Assembly (NCBI GenBank): GCA_016792845.1
Contig: JAEUKH010000020.1
Location: 1-64,000 of the forward strand
DNA from: Myxococcales bacterium
GTDB taxonomy: Bacteria > Myxococcota_A > Polyangia > Polyangiales > Ga0077539
Length of the DNA stretch: 64,000 nt
Reading direction: 5' to 3'
The notes under the pieces were generated by a model. That model worked only from the letters and a program-made list of their open reading frames with translations. It searched no databases and was not told the origin of the DNA. Of this stretch, positions 24,882 through 36,395 are shown piece by piece (position 1 is the first letter of the stretch; each line of letters starts with the position of its first letter). Both the position numbers and the translations under genes were made by a program.

Positions 24882-25553
24882 GGGGTCGCTGCACGGCTGG
24901 AGGCTGCGCGCGAAGACGGCGTCGAGGTAGACCGAGCGCGTCGGAGAGATGTTTCGGATGCGGAGGTACCTCGCGGTGACCATGCCGACGTGGTCGAGGT
25001 CCCAGGTGTGGCGCTCGTCGTGGCCGAGCTCGGTCCATGGGCCGTTGGCGTCGAGGTGTTCGTGCGAGACGTCGATCTCGTAGATGGGCGTGCTGCCCGC
25101 GTGGGGGTGCAGCACCACTTCGAGGTCGTCTCCGCGGAGGTTGCCGTCTGACACAAACTCTTGCCCCTCAGGCGCTTCGAGGGTGAGTGTGTCGCCGGGG
25201 CCGAGCTCGAAGTACGTGCCGTCGCGGTGCCCCGTGAGCCCGTGCGGGTCGGCGATGCCGCGCCCCCCGATGTGGGCGTAGTGAAAGTGCAGCGGGTGCT
25301 GAAACTGGTGCGCCGCCGCGGTGTTGATGATCCGACCGTCGGCGCTCACTTCGGCCTGCGTTCCCGGCGCGATGGGCGCTACGGGAGCTGCGGGTGCGGC
25401 GGGTGCGGCGGGTGCTGCGGGTGCTGCGGGTGTGGGCGGCGCTGCGGGTGGCGCGGGTGCAGGCGTCGTCGCGGCTGCGGTCGCCTCGCGGTCGCCTCCT
25501 GAGCGTCGCCCGCACCCTGCGGCGACGAGGGCGAAGCAGACGAGGCCCCGCAT
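24843..25553 (-). CDS. Lipoprotein with His-rich putative jelly-roll domain
   Basis: Exported lipoprotein of 236 residues with lipobox LVAAGC near residue 14. A Pro/Ala-rich spacer, coded by GCG-type triplet repeats, runs to about residue 65. The C-terminal 160 residues are rich in His and Asp (HQFQHPLHFHYAHIGGRG, VVLHPHAG, IDVSHEHLD, GHDERHTWDLDHVG). That composition suggests a metal- or carbohydrate-binding beta domain, but no family is firmly recognised. Start ATG 25553 is chosen from the lipobox; the frame runs on to 25628. Its last 12 codons lie within the right 88-bp repeat. Confidence 0.65.
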   Translation of the reverse strand: MRGLVCFALVAAGCGRRSGGDREATAAATTPAPAPPAAPPTPAAPAAPAAPAAPAAPVAPIAPGTQAEVSADGRIINTAAAHQFQHPLHFHYAHIGGRGIADPHGLTGHRDGTYFELGPGDTLTLEAPEGQEFVSDGNLRGDDLEVVLHPHAGSTPIYEIDVSHEHLDANGPWTELGHDERHTWDLDHVGMVTARYLRIRNISPTRSVYLDAVFARSLQPCSDPAACRDVNHLARR

Positions 25554-25882
25554 CGCGTTGACCCCGGCGCGGCGCGCGGTGCGTGAGATGGAAGACCCGA
25601 TCGCGTCATGAAGGGTGCTCGTCGACATGCCTCAGGGTACGCGGCAGCGCATCGCAGAATGCAAGGCGCAACGACCGTCTCTGCGATGAATCACCCTTCG
25701 ACCTCTCGGCCATCGCCGACGGCGGCCGCGCAACCCGGGTCGCAAGACCTTGTGCTGCGAGCCTTGTCAGATCGCGGGCCGACCCGGCGTCAAGACAGTG
25801 AGCCTGCGCGACCCTCGAAGAAGCTCACCGGGGGCCTCGCGCAGCACCCCACACCACCCTCGAAAGAGAGCGAAATCACCTC
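25554..25882. other. Intergenic region, no gene seen
   Basis: About 330 bp between the minus-strand lipoprotein and the plus-strand small protein. It should carry both divergent promoters. No convincing -35/-10 pair, hairpin or coding frame is recognised. Confidence 0.5.
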
Positions 25883-26176
25883 ATGCAGACGCCCTACACC
25901 GCACCGCTCGCGCCCGCTGCGCAGCCGCACGCCTACCAGTGCCTCGTGACCTCGGTCGATTACAACGGCGGCCTCATCGGGGCCATGGTCGACCGTCGCA
26001 ACAAGCTCCAGACCGCCATCCAGCAGCTCAACAGCCAGGGCTTCAGGCTGCGCCAGGTCTTGCCCGCGAAGCAGTCGATCGGGAGCCTCCTCGTGCAGCT
26101 CCTCTGCCTGACCGTCACGCTCTGCCTCTGGGCCCCTGAGCGCGGCGAGACCCTGATCTTCGAGCGCGGCGGGTGA
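25883..26176 (+). CDS. Small DUF4177-like hypothetical protein
   Basis: Protein of 97 residues. The pattern YQCLVTSVDYNG, LQTAIQQLNSQGFRLRQV and the closing ETLIFERGG resembles the alpha/beta DUF4177-type fold (a strand, a helix with GF, and a final strand LIFER). It also has a hydrophobic stretch, SLLVQLLCLTVTLCLWAP. Function unknown. It converges with the cytochrome oxidase operon, and a 19-bp palindrome lies between. Confidence 0.55.
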   Translation: MQTPYTAPLAPAAQPHAYQCLVTSVDYNGGLIGAMVDRRNKLQTAIQQLNSQGFRLRQVLPAKQSIGSLLVQLLCLTVTLCLWAPERGETLIFERGG

Positions 26177-26199
26177 GCGCCGCGAGCCCTACGGTGGCG

Positions 26200-26218
26200 A
26201 TGTTCACAGTGTCAACAT
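26200..26218. repeat. Interspersed 19-bp palindrome, convergent intergenic
   Basis: ATGTTCACAGTGTCAACAT lies between the converging stops at 26176 and 26240, where it could act as a bidirectional stem but not as a promoter operator. Confidence 0.75.
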
Positions 26219-26239
26219 GGTCGCGGGGGGCCCTGCGGC

Positions 26240-28456
26240 TCAGGGGCGCTGCGCGCTGACGTAGTGCACGAGGGCCCAGAGCTCGCGGGCGCTCAGGGCC
26301 TCTTGCCACGCGGGCATGGCGGTGCCCTGAATGCCTCCCGCGATCGCACGAAACAGCCCCTCGGGGTCGCCCTCGTGGGCGTACCGATGCCGCGCGAAAT
26401 CAGGCGCGAGGAGCACGCTCCGGTACGGTCGCGCGAGGTGGGCCCGGGGGCGCTCTGCGTCGTCGCGCCAGGTGAGCGCGGGCTGCCGCGGGTCGAGGGC
26501 CAGCGCCGAGGCGGCGGCCTCGCGCGTGAGGTACGCGGGGTGGCACTGGATGCACTGGGCGAAGCCGTGGTAGAGCCTGGCTCCGAGGGCGAGGGCCTCG
26601 TCACGGCCCGAGGCGCCGAAGGGGTCGGGGGGCGTCGGCGCCGCGAGGGTCTGGCGCGGGTCTTCGGCGGCGGCGTCGGCCCAACGCGGCGAGAGGGTCT
26701 TGAGGTGCGCGATCACCGCCGCGACCTCGTCGGGGCTGAGCCCCCAGGGGCGCATCGCGGTGCCTCCGAGGCCGCGGGTGATCGTGCGGGCGAGGTCGTC
26801 GTCGCTGGGCAACGCGCGGCCCACGCTGAACACATACTTGAACTGCGCGCGGCTGAAGTCGCGCGGCGGCGGTGAGAGCCCGGCGCCCGAAGGGCCGTCG
26901 CCGCGCCCCGTCGCGCCGTGGCACTGGGCGCAGTGGAGCGCGTAGAGCCGGGCCCCGTAGGTGGCGGTGTCGGCGCGCTCCGGGGCGCGCGGGTCGGCGC
27001 CTTCGCGACGGGCGGCGACGCGCAGGGTGAGCCCGAGCGTGCCGACAAAGATCGCGAGCGACACCGCGAGGGGGCGCAGGTCGAGGGTCGCCTCAGGGCC
27101 CGTCCGCGGGGCCTCCGGCGCGCGCGGGCGCGCGGCCAGCCAACGAAGAAACATCGCGACCTGGAGGGCGCCGAACAGCAGCCCCGAGACCGTCGCCGCC
27201 CGCTGGAGCGGCATCGCGTAGAGCGCGTCAACATAGCCCGCGGTCGAGGCCGCCCGCCGCGGCACGCCCTCAAGGCCGAGCGCCAGCATCGGTACGAACA
27301 GACCGTGGGCCGTCAAAAAAGAGAGGCGTCGGTGCCAGCGCATCTCCCCGAGGGGCGCGCGCTCGGCCGCCAGCGCCCACAGCGCGAAGAGCATCGCAGC
27401 GGCCATTACGAGATGAAAATGGCCCACCACGAAGGCGCCGCCGTGCAGCGCGCGGTTCGTCGCCGGGAGCCCGAGGGGGAGCCCTGTAAGACCGCCAAAT
27501 GCGAAGAAATAGAGCGTTGCGAGCCCGTAGCCGAGGGCCTCGCTGCGGGGCGGGGGCGCACGCAGGAGGGCGACGAGCCAGCGCCCGATGAGCAGCGCCG
27601 AGGGCAACGAAATCGCCAGGGTCACGAGCGAGAACCCCTTGAGAACGAAGGGCCCCTGCGGGGTGACCACGAGGTGGTGACCGTAGACGCCTCCGGCCAG
27701 GAGGCTCACCCCGAGCATCGCGCCCTTCACGCCGCGGTCGAGGGGCCCAGGCAGACCCGCGAGAAAAATGTCAGACACCGCACCCCAAAGCGGTAGAACG
27801 AGGATGTACACCTCGGGGTGACCGAAGATCCAGAAGAGGTGCTGCCAGGCCATCGGGTCGCCGCGGGTGGCCGCGAAATGGTGCGAACCGAAGCACTGAT
27901 CGCGCAAGAGGAGGGCGTTGGCGGCCAAGAGCACCGGCGCGAAGGCGAGGTTCAGACCCGCCGCGCACAGCTCTGAGAAGCCCCGCGCCGAGAGCCTCGT
28001 GTGGCGGGGCGCGAGGCGCGAGAAGACCAGCCACGAGACCGCCAGCGAGCCGAGCGTCGCGAGGGTCACCGAGAGCGTCAACGCGGCGAGGGCCCACTGC
28101 CCTGCGGGGGCCTCGGTCGAGAGCGGGGCGAGCATCGTCCACCCGACGGCGGGAGCGAAGAGCGGCGTGCTGAGGGCGCAGGCCATGCTGAGCTGCGCGA
28201 GCCCGGTGAGCCACACCGCGGCCCAGGCGAGGCGGTGTGCGATCTGCAAGCGCGCGAGGCTCAGCCCCCCGAGCAAGGGCGCCATCGCGAGGTAGATCAT
28301 GGTGACGCCGTGCAGGGTCACCGCCGCCGGGTACGAGCGCCCCGAGAAGAGCCCGGGCCACCCGAGGTGCCACCGCATCAGCATCGCCGCGCCGCCGCCG
28401 AGAAGGAGCCCCAGCGTGCCGAGCCTTATCAAGACCTGGGCGGGTGCGCGGGCCAT
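26240..28456 (-). CDS. Cytochrome c oxidase subunit I fused to two cytochrome c domains
   Basis: Inner-membrane protein of 738 residues. The N-terminal 470 residues have about 12 hydrophobic helices and the haem-copper ligands: HGVTM (haem a, about 49), FGHPEVY with the His-Tyr pair (about 212-217), GHH for CuB (about 258), and HGGAFVVGHFH for haem a3 and haem a (about 340). The C-terminus adds two mono-haem c domains, CAQCH (about 507) and CIQCH (about 634), each with a distal Met candidate (GTAMRPW, GTAMPAW). In usual caa3 oxidases the cytochrome c is on subunit II instead. Transcribed after subunit II with a 4-bp gap. Confidence 0.92.
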   Translation of the reverse strand: MARAPAQVLIRLGTLGLLLGGGAAMLMRWHLGWPGLFSGRSYPAAVTLHGVTMIYLAMAPLLGGLSLARLQIAHRLAWAAVWLTGLAQLSMACALSTPLFAPAVGWTMLAPLSTEAPAGQWALAALTLSVTLATLGSLAVSWLVFSRLAPRHTRLSARGFSELCAAGLNLAFAPVLLAANALLLRDQCFGSHHFAATRGDPMAWQHLFWIFGHPEVYILVLPLWGAVSDIFLAGLPGPLDRGVKGAMLGVSLLAGGVYGHHLVVTPQGPFVLKGFSLVTLAISLPSALLIGRWLVALLRAPPPRSEALGYGLATLYFFAFGGLTGLPLGLPATNRALHGGAFVVGHFHLVMAAAMLFALWALAAERAPLGEMRWHRRLSFLTAHGLFVPMLALGLEGVPRRAASTAGYVDALYAMPLQRAATVSGLLFGALQVAMFLRWLAARPRAPEAPRTGPEATLDLRPLAVSLAIFVGTLGLTLRVAARREGADPRAPERADTATYGARLYALHCAQCHGATGRGDGPSGAGLSPPPRDFSRAQFKYVFSVGRALPSDDDLARTITRGLGGTAMRPWGLSPDEVAAVIAHLKTLSPRWADAAAEDPRQTLAAPTPPDPFGASGRDEALALGARLYHGFAQCIQCHPAYLTREAAASALALDPRQPALTWRDDAERPRAHLARPYRSVLLAPDFARHRYAHEGDPEGLFRAIAGGIQGTAMPAWQEALSARELWALVHYVSAQRP

Positions 28457-28460
28457 CGGC

Positions 28461-29153
28461 TCAGCGCCCCCAGGGCCACCCGATGCCCGCAGGGCGCGCG
28501 CCCGCCGCGGTCATCGCCGCGCGGTCAACGGTCGCCTGGGCGGAGTGCCGCGCGAAGGCCTCGGGCGCGACCACTTCGATCACGCCCGTCATCTGGTAGT
28601 GGGCCGGGCCGCAGAGCTGGGCGCACACCACGCCGAAGCGACCCGTCGCCGTCGGCTCGAACCAAAGCCGCGTGCTGCGCCCCGGGACCGCCTCGGCCTG
28701 CGTGCGAAACGAAGGCAACGACACGCTGTGAACGACGTCTTTGCTGCGCACCTCGAACACCACCGGGCGCCCCCGCGCCACCATGAGCCGGTCGAGGGTC
28801 ACCAGGTCGTCTGCGGTGCCAAACTGCCCGTCAGCGCCCGGCCGCAGAAACTGAAAGCTGTACTGTTGGGCCAGCACCTCGACGCGGTCGACCTCGGGGC
28901 CCTCGGGCGCCGTGTCGCGCACCCTCCGACGGCTCTGGGCCCACAACATCAGGTCGGCCACCAGCACCACGCCCACCAGCACGCCCACCGCCCCCGCCGC
29001 GTAGGGCAAGGCCGCGGGGCGGGGCGCGCGGCGCAGGGTGATCCACGCGACGAGCAAGCCCAAGAGCGCCAACAAGAGCGCCGTGCCCGCGAGGCTCGTG
29101 CGCAAGAGCGCGTCGACCGCTTGGGCCTCTGCCGACGCCGCCCGGGGGATCAT
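28461..29153 (-). CDS. Cytochrome c oxidase subunit II
   Basis: Protein of 230 residues with two N-terminal membrane helices (LAGTALLLALLGLLVAW and AAGAVGVLVGVVLVADLML) and a periplasmic cupredoxin domain. The CuA site is complete: His in KDVVHSVSLP and CAQLCGPAHYQM supplying two Cys, His and Met. It carries no fused cytochrome c, consistent with the haem c domains being on subunit I. Its ATG overlaps the stop of the upstream SCO gene (ATGA, 29150-29153). Confidence 0.93.
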   Translation of the reverse strand: MIPRAASAEAQAVDALLRTSLAGTALLLALLGLLVAWITLRRAPRPAALPYAAGAVGVLVGVVLVADLMLWAQSRRRVRDTAPEGPEVDRVEVLAQQYSFQFLRPGADGQFGTADDLVTLDRLMVARGRPVVFEVRSKDVVHSVSLPSFRTQAEAVPGRSTRLWFEPTATGRFGVVCAQLCGPAHYQMTGVIEVVAPEAFARHSAQATVDRAAMTAAGARPAGIGWPWGR

Positions 29154-29812
29154 TCGCGCGAGATCGCGTCGAGGGCCTCAAGGAGCGCCGCAGAGCCCTC
29201 TGCGTTGGCACGAAAATACCCGCGAATCTGACCGCGCCGGTCGACCAGGATCACGTTGCCGCTGTGCAAGATGTTGTAACCCTGCGGCCGCCCCGGCACC
29301 GCGTCGTCGCGCACCTCGGTGGCTTGCAGAAAGCCCTCCTGCGCCACCCGCTGGAGCCGCGGGGCCTCGCCGGTCAGAAAGTGCCACCGGGCAGGGTCGG
29401 CGTGAAAGCGCGTCGCCCAGGCCCGCAAGCGCTCGGGGGTGTCAACCCGCGGGTCGACCGAGAAGCTCACGAAGTTGAGCGCGCGGCCCCGGGTGAGGCC
29501 CTGAAGACGCTCGACCTCGGCGGTGAGACGCGGGCAAATCGACGGGCACGAGGTGAAAAAGAAGCTGGCCACGAAGGCCTGGCCCCGCAGCGCCCCGAGC
29601 CCGAAGGCCCGGCCGTTCTCGTCGGTGAGCTGAAAGTCAGGCAATGTCGCGAAGATCGGCGGCACCACCCGGGCCGCGCGGCGCTGCGCGAGGTGACGCA
29701 GCCCGAGCACCAGGGGCAGGGCGAAGGCGAGCGCGAGCCAGAGGGCCACGGTCAGCGGGCGACGGGCCACAAATGCCCCAACCCTTGAGGGAGTCTCAGC
29801 GGTCGATGCCAC
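29150..29812 (-). CDS. SCO1/SenC-family copper chaperone for CuA assembly
   Basis: Membrane-anchored thioredoxin-fold protein of 220 residues. One N-terminal helix (TVALWLALAFALPLVLGL) precedes the copper site FTSCPSICP (CxxxC) and the distal His in NILHSGNVILVD. SCO proteins deliver copper to the CuA centre of subunit II, encoded immediately downstream with a 4-bp overlap. GTG 29812 follows GGAAGGA. Confidence 0.92.
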   Translation of the reverse strand: MASTAETPSRVGAFVARRPLTVALWLALAFALPLVLGLRHLAQRRAARVVPPIFATLPDFQLTDENGRAFGLGALRGQAFVASFFFTSCPSICPRLTAEVERLQGLTRGRALNFVSFSVDPRVDTPERLRAWATRFHADPARWHFLTGEAPRLQRVAQEGFLQATEVRDDAVPGRPQGYNILHSGNVILVDRRGQIRGYFRANAEGSAALLEALDAISRE

Positions 29813-29848
29813 GGGCTTGTCCTTCCGAGAGGGCGAACGAATCGGGCG

Positions 29849-30757
29849 CTACAGCCGGTCGAGGCAGAGGGCCAGAAAGAGCCCCGTGTTGTAGACCAGC
29901 GAGTAGAGAAACACCTTGCGCGCCCACGGCTTGCCAGGGTCACCCTGAAGCCCCGGCAGCGTCGCCACGAGGAAGGCCGTCCCCAAGGCGATGGCCGCGG
30001 TGCCGTACCACCACCCCGCCACCCGCAGCGACACCAGCATCACCGAGAGCGGCAAGAGCAGCGCCGTGTAGGCCGCCATGTGGAGCCGCGTCGCCGACTC
30101 GCCCCACACCGTCGGCGCGGTCTTCATCCCCGCGCGCTCGTAGTCGTCGCGGCGGTAGAGCGAGATGGCCAGAAAGTGCGGCAGCTGCCACACAAACAAG
30201 ATCGCAAACAAGACCAGGCCCGCGGGCTCGATCTGGCCCCGCGCGGCCGTCCACCCCATGAGGGGCGGCAGGGCGCCGGGGAGCGCGCCGACGTGAAGGG
30301 CCCACGGGCTGCGGGTCTTCAACGGCGTGTACCACAGCACATAGCTCCCCAAAGCCAAGGCCCCGAGGAAGCTCGTCACCGGGTTCACACCGAACCACAA
30401 CAGCGGGATCGACGCCAGCCCCGTCGCCAGCCCGAACCACAGCGCCACCCGCGGGTCGAGTCGCCCGGCCGGCAACGGCCGATTGCGCGTGCGCGCCATC
30501 ACCCGGTCGAGGTCGCGCTCGAGGTAACAATTCAAGCTGTGCGCCCCGGCCACCGCGAGGGTCGTGCCCAGCAGCGCGGCCCATGTCGACGGCGCCGCGA
30601 GACGGCCCCCCGCGAGCCAGAGCCCCCCCGCCGTGGTGATCAACACCATCGACGAGAGCCGGGGCTTGGTCAGCGCGACAAGGTCACGCAAAACCTCGAC
30701 GCTGGAGCTAGCTTCGGCGGTCATCTGCGGGCGGTCTATGCCCCCGGCTCGCTTCAT
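29849..30757 (-). CDS. ctaB: Protohaem IX farnesyltransferase (haem O synthase)
   Basis: UbiA-superfamily integral membrane enzyme of up to 302 residues with about nine helices, making haem O for the oxidase. The first prenyl-diphosphate motif is NCYLERDLDRVMARTRNRPLP (split here as N-x3-D-x3-D followed by RTRNRP), and a second polar loop contains YRRDDYERAGMKTAP. It is first in the operon ctaB-SCO-subunit II-subunit I. ATG 30757 gives the full length; ATG 30724 is an alternative and neither has a strong ribosome site. Confidence 0.92.
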   Translation of the reverse strand: MKRAGGIDRPQMTAEASSSVEVLRDLVALTKPRLSSMVLITTAGGLWLAGGRLAAPSTWAALLGTTLAVAGAHSLNCYLERDLDRVMARTRNRPLPAGRLDPRVALWFGLATGLASIPLLWFGVNPVTSFLGALALGSYVLWYTPLKTRSPWALHVGALPGALPPLMGWTAARGQIEPAGLVLFAILFVWQLPHFLAISLYRRDDYERAGMKTAPTVWGESATRLHMAAYTALLLPLSVMLVSLRVAGWWYGTAAIALGTAFLVATLPGLQGDPGKPWARKVFLYSLVYNTGLFLALCLDRL

Positions 30758-30809
30758 GTCAAGGGTTGCGCAGCGACGCCCGCCACGCTATCGGCCTCGG
30801 GCAAAGCCG

Positions 30810-31037
30810 ATGCGAGCGAGTGTGCGAAGTGCGGGCATGGGGGCCCTCTGCCTTCTTGGGGGCCTGAGGCTCGCCGAGGCGTGCCCTAACTGCGCGAATT
30901 CACTCGGTGTTTCAGACTCCGCGGGGGCGCTCTGGGCCTTGGGGCTTGTGCCCCTGCTCGGCGCCTTGGCGCTCTTGGGCCTCGTGCTTTCTTCGGGTGC
31001 CGCTCAGGCCTCGCAAGATGACGCCGACCTCATGTAG
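30810..31037 (+). CDS. Small CPNC membrane protein next to the oxidase genes
   Basis: Protein of 75 residues. A short N-terminal hydrophobic segment ends in EACPNCANSLG, followed by one strong helix (ALWALGLVPLLGALALLGLVL) and a short acidic tail. From memory, small signal-peptide/CPxC/single-helix proteins of this kind occur beside cytochrome oxidase and haem O synthase genes in Myxococcota and Planctomycetes; a role in oxidase assembly is inferred from position only. It diverges from ctaB with 52 bp between starts. Confidence 0.6.
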   Translation: MRASVRSAGMGALCLLGGLRLAEACPNCANSLGVSDSAGALWALGLVPLLGALALLGLVLSSGAAQASQDDADLM

Positions 31038-31069
31038 CGTGTAATCACACCCCTTCAAGCACACCCACG

Positions 31070-34450
<3,381 letters not shown>

Positions 34451-34575
34451 GCTGCGTTCGCAAAGGTGATGGCGTCGGCGTCTGCGGAGAGGGCGAAGTG
34501 TGCGTTCCGACGAGGTTGCGCCGCGCCCCAACGCCCGAGTGACCTGGCCCCTCGGGGCGAACGGCCCTGCGCATG

Positions 34576-34792
34576 GCGTGACCTCACCCCCTGAGGGGCG
34601 TACGGCCCTCGCGCCCTATCAGGAGAGGGGCATAGTGCGACGGGTGCCAACTAATTCTTCATTTGTGTGATCATAATTTGCTGTGTTAACATGATTATTG
34701 TTGAATATTCCTTGAGTTTGTCTATATTTGACCCTCTCCTGACAGGGAGAGGGGGCGCGAGGGCCGGGCATCCCCCAGGGGGTGAGGTCACG
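34576..34792. mobile_element. MITE-like element with AT-rich core
   Basis: Inverted arms of about 55-60 bp (34576-34631 and 34732-34792) share TGACCTCACCCCCTG, GGCCCTCGCGCCC and TCAGGAGAGGG in order, with one extra block in the right arm. They flank a core of about 80 bp (34651-34731) that is strikingly AT-rich, unlike anything else in the window, and contains no gene. Structure fits a non-autonomous transposon or large foldback repeat. No transposase and no certain target duplication was seen. Confidence 0.65.
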
Positions 34793-34872
34793 TCAGGCGC
34801 GGGGCCGTAGGTCCACCGCGGGTGAGGTCACGCCTGGCGCGGGGCCGTAGGTCCACCACGGGTGAGGTCACG
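34781..34872 (+). repeat. 40-bp tandem repeat, about 2.3 units
   Basis: Units 34781-34820 and 34821-34860 differ at three or so positions, and 34861-34872 repeats the first 12 bp (GGTGAGGTCACG). The first unit overlaps the end of the foldback element's right arm, so the array may be derived from it. The remaining part of the 34451-35019 gap shows nothing else. Confidence 0.85.
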
Positions 34873-35019
34873 AGGGGGCGCAACCCGCTACGAAAGGCGC
34901 GACAAGTGCTACGCGGCGTTGCTCACCATCGCTTGCAATCGATGTTGGCTACACCCTTTGCAGACACAGCCTAAGCGACGGTCTCGCCGCTTGCGGTTGC
35001 GCCGCCCGAGCTCGACACC

Positions 35020-36099
35020 TCAGGGCGCTTCGCAGATCCAGGCGTTCTTGGTGTCGCCCTCGCAGGGGACGTCGTTCCACCCGGAGTCGCTGACTTCGGC
35101 GCAGTCTTCGTCGTTGAGGTTGTTGGGCTCTCCGGCCATCCAGCGGGTGTACTGGGCTGGCCCGAGTCGCGTGTAGAATTGCCCTTCGGTGTCGTCGTCG
35201 CGCAGATCGAAGTAGAAATGGCTCCTTCGAAACAGGGCCATCCGCGCGTAGAGGTGGGCGTCGAGGGCGGGAGAGTCGATCACCGCGAGGCGCCACCCCC
35301 GCGCCTCACACTGCGCCCGCGCGGCCCGCGCTGTCGTCGCTGGGGCGGTGCAGAGAAAGTAGCTCCGGCCTTCGAACTGGGTGCGCACGCAGGGCGTGTC
35401 GAGCTCACACAACACCGTGCGCCGCGGGTCTCGGCCGAGCGTCTGCTGCCGGAAGAGGTCGCGCTCGGCCTCGCTCTCGGGCGTCGCGGGATGCGCCCCC
35501 ATGGCCTCACAGACGGGCCCCGGGGCGACGGCAACGGCGCGCTCGCAGCGGGGGTAGAGGTGGTCGCCGAAGGCGGTCACGGTGCACGCCGCGTCGAGCT
35601 CGCAGAGCACCATCGGGGCGAGGGCGGGGCCGCAGGCGATGTCGTTCCAGACGCCCTCGGGGCTCAGCTCGGTGCAGTCTTCGTCGCCGAGGTTGTTCGG
35701 CTCGCCGCTGGCCCACGCAGAGAAGCCCGCGGGGCCGCCGTCTACGGTGAGAAACTGCCCCTCGACTCGCGCGTCGGTATGCCCGATGAGCGCGCGCCCC
35801 CGGCCGAGGCTCCGCAGGGTCTCGGCGACGAGGTCGTTCTCGTAGGCTGAGCCGAGGGTGCCGAGGGTCGCGCCGAATCGGGCGCAGTAGGTCTGTGCGG
35901 CGTCAAATCCGAGCGAGACGGCGCAAAAATAGTAGGCGTGGCCGCCGAAGAAGCGCTCGGTGCACGCCCGCGGCACGGGCGCTTCACGGGCGTCGACCGC
36001 TGCGACGGGTGCCAAAGGCTGCGCCGCCGCACCCGTCGAGAGCGTCGCTGACAGCAACGCGATGCGCGCCCACCCGAGACGCCGCGTGGTTTCGATCAT
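35020..36099 (-). CDS. Secreted protein with three C-type lectin-like domains
   Basis: Exported protein of 359 residues after a signal peptide (IALLSATLSTGAAA). CTLD 1 (about 45-168) and CTLD 3 (about 236-359) each have the fold's Cys pairs and the sugar-site motifs: WASGEPNNLGDEDC with VWNDIAC, and WMAGEPNNLNDEDC with GWNDVPC. The EPN triplet is the mannose/GlcNAc-type calcium-dependent specificity motif of animal lectins. The middle unit (about 172-232) keeps Cys positions but lacks EPN and WND. It may bind glycans on prey, polysaccharide or the cell surface; this is inference. The 296-bp upstream gap shows no other gene. Confidence 0.88.
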   Translation of the reverse strand: MIETTRRLGWARIALLSATLSTGAAAQPLAPVAAVDAREAPVPRACTERFFGGHAYYFCAVSLGFDAAQTYCARFGATLGTLGSAYENDLVAETLRSLGRGRALIGHTDARVEGQFLTVDGGPAGFSAWASGEPNNLGDEDCTELSPEGVWNDIACGPALAPMVLCELDAACTVTAFGDHLYPRCERAVAVAPGPVCEAMGAHPATPESEAERDLFRQQTLGRDPRRTVLCELDTPCVRTQFEGRSYFLCTAPATTARAARAQCEARGWRLAVIDSPALDAHLYARMALFRRSHFYFDLRDDDTEGQFYTRLGPAQYTRWMAGEPNNLNDEDCAEVSDSGWNDVPCEGDTKNAWICEAP

Positions 36100-36395
36100 G
36101 ATGGCTCCTCGTGGGCCGCCCAGAGCCCAGCCGCGTTTGACGCACCTTCGCGCGATTCGGGTTTGATGTCATCGCCCCCGCCGCAGCGCCGTCGACACGC
36201 CATCGCGTTCACCGTTGCACGGCGGCGCTCTGGGGCGGGTGAGGCCCCACCCCGACGCAGATCGGTGAGCCAGACACGAGGGCGCGAACCGACCCTTCGG
36301 GGCGGCCGCCATGCGCTGCGAGAGAGGAGAGGCGAGAGGCGAGGCGGCGCGGGCTGAGAGCGGTAGACACCCGCCTCAGCCGCGCCGAGAGGGCG

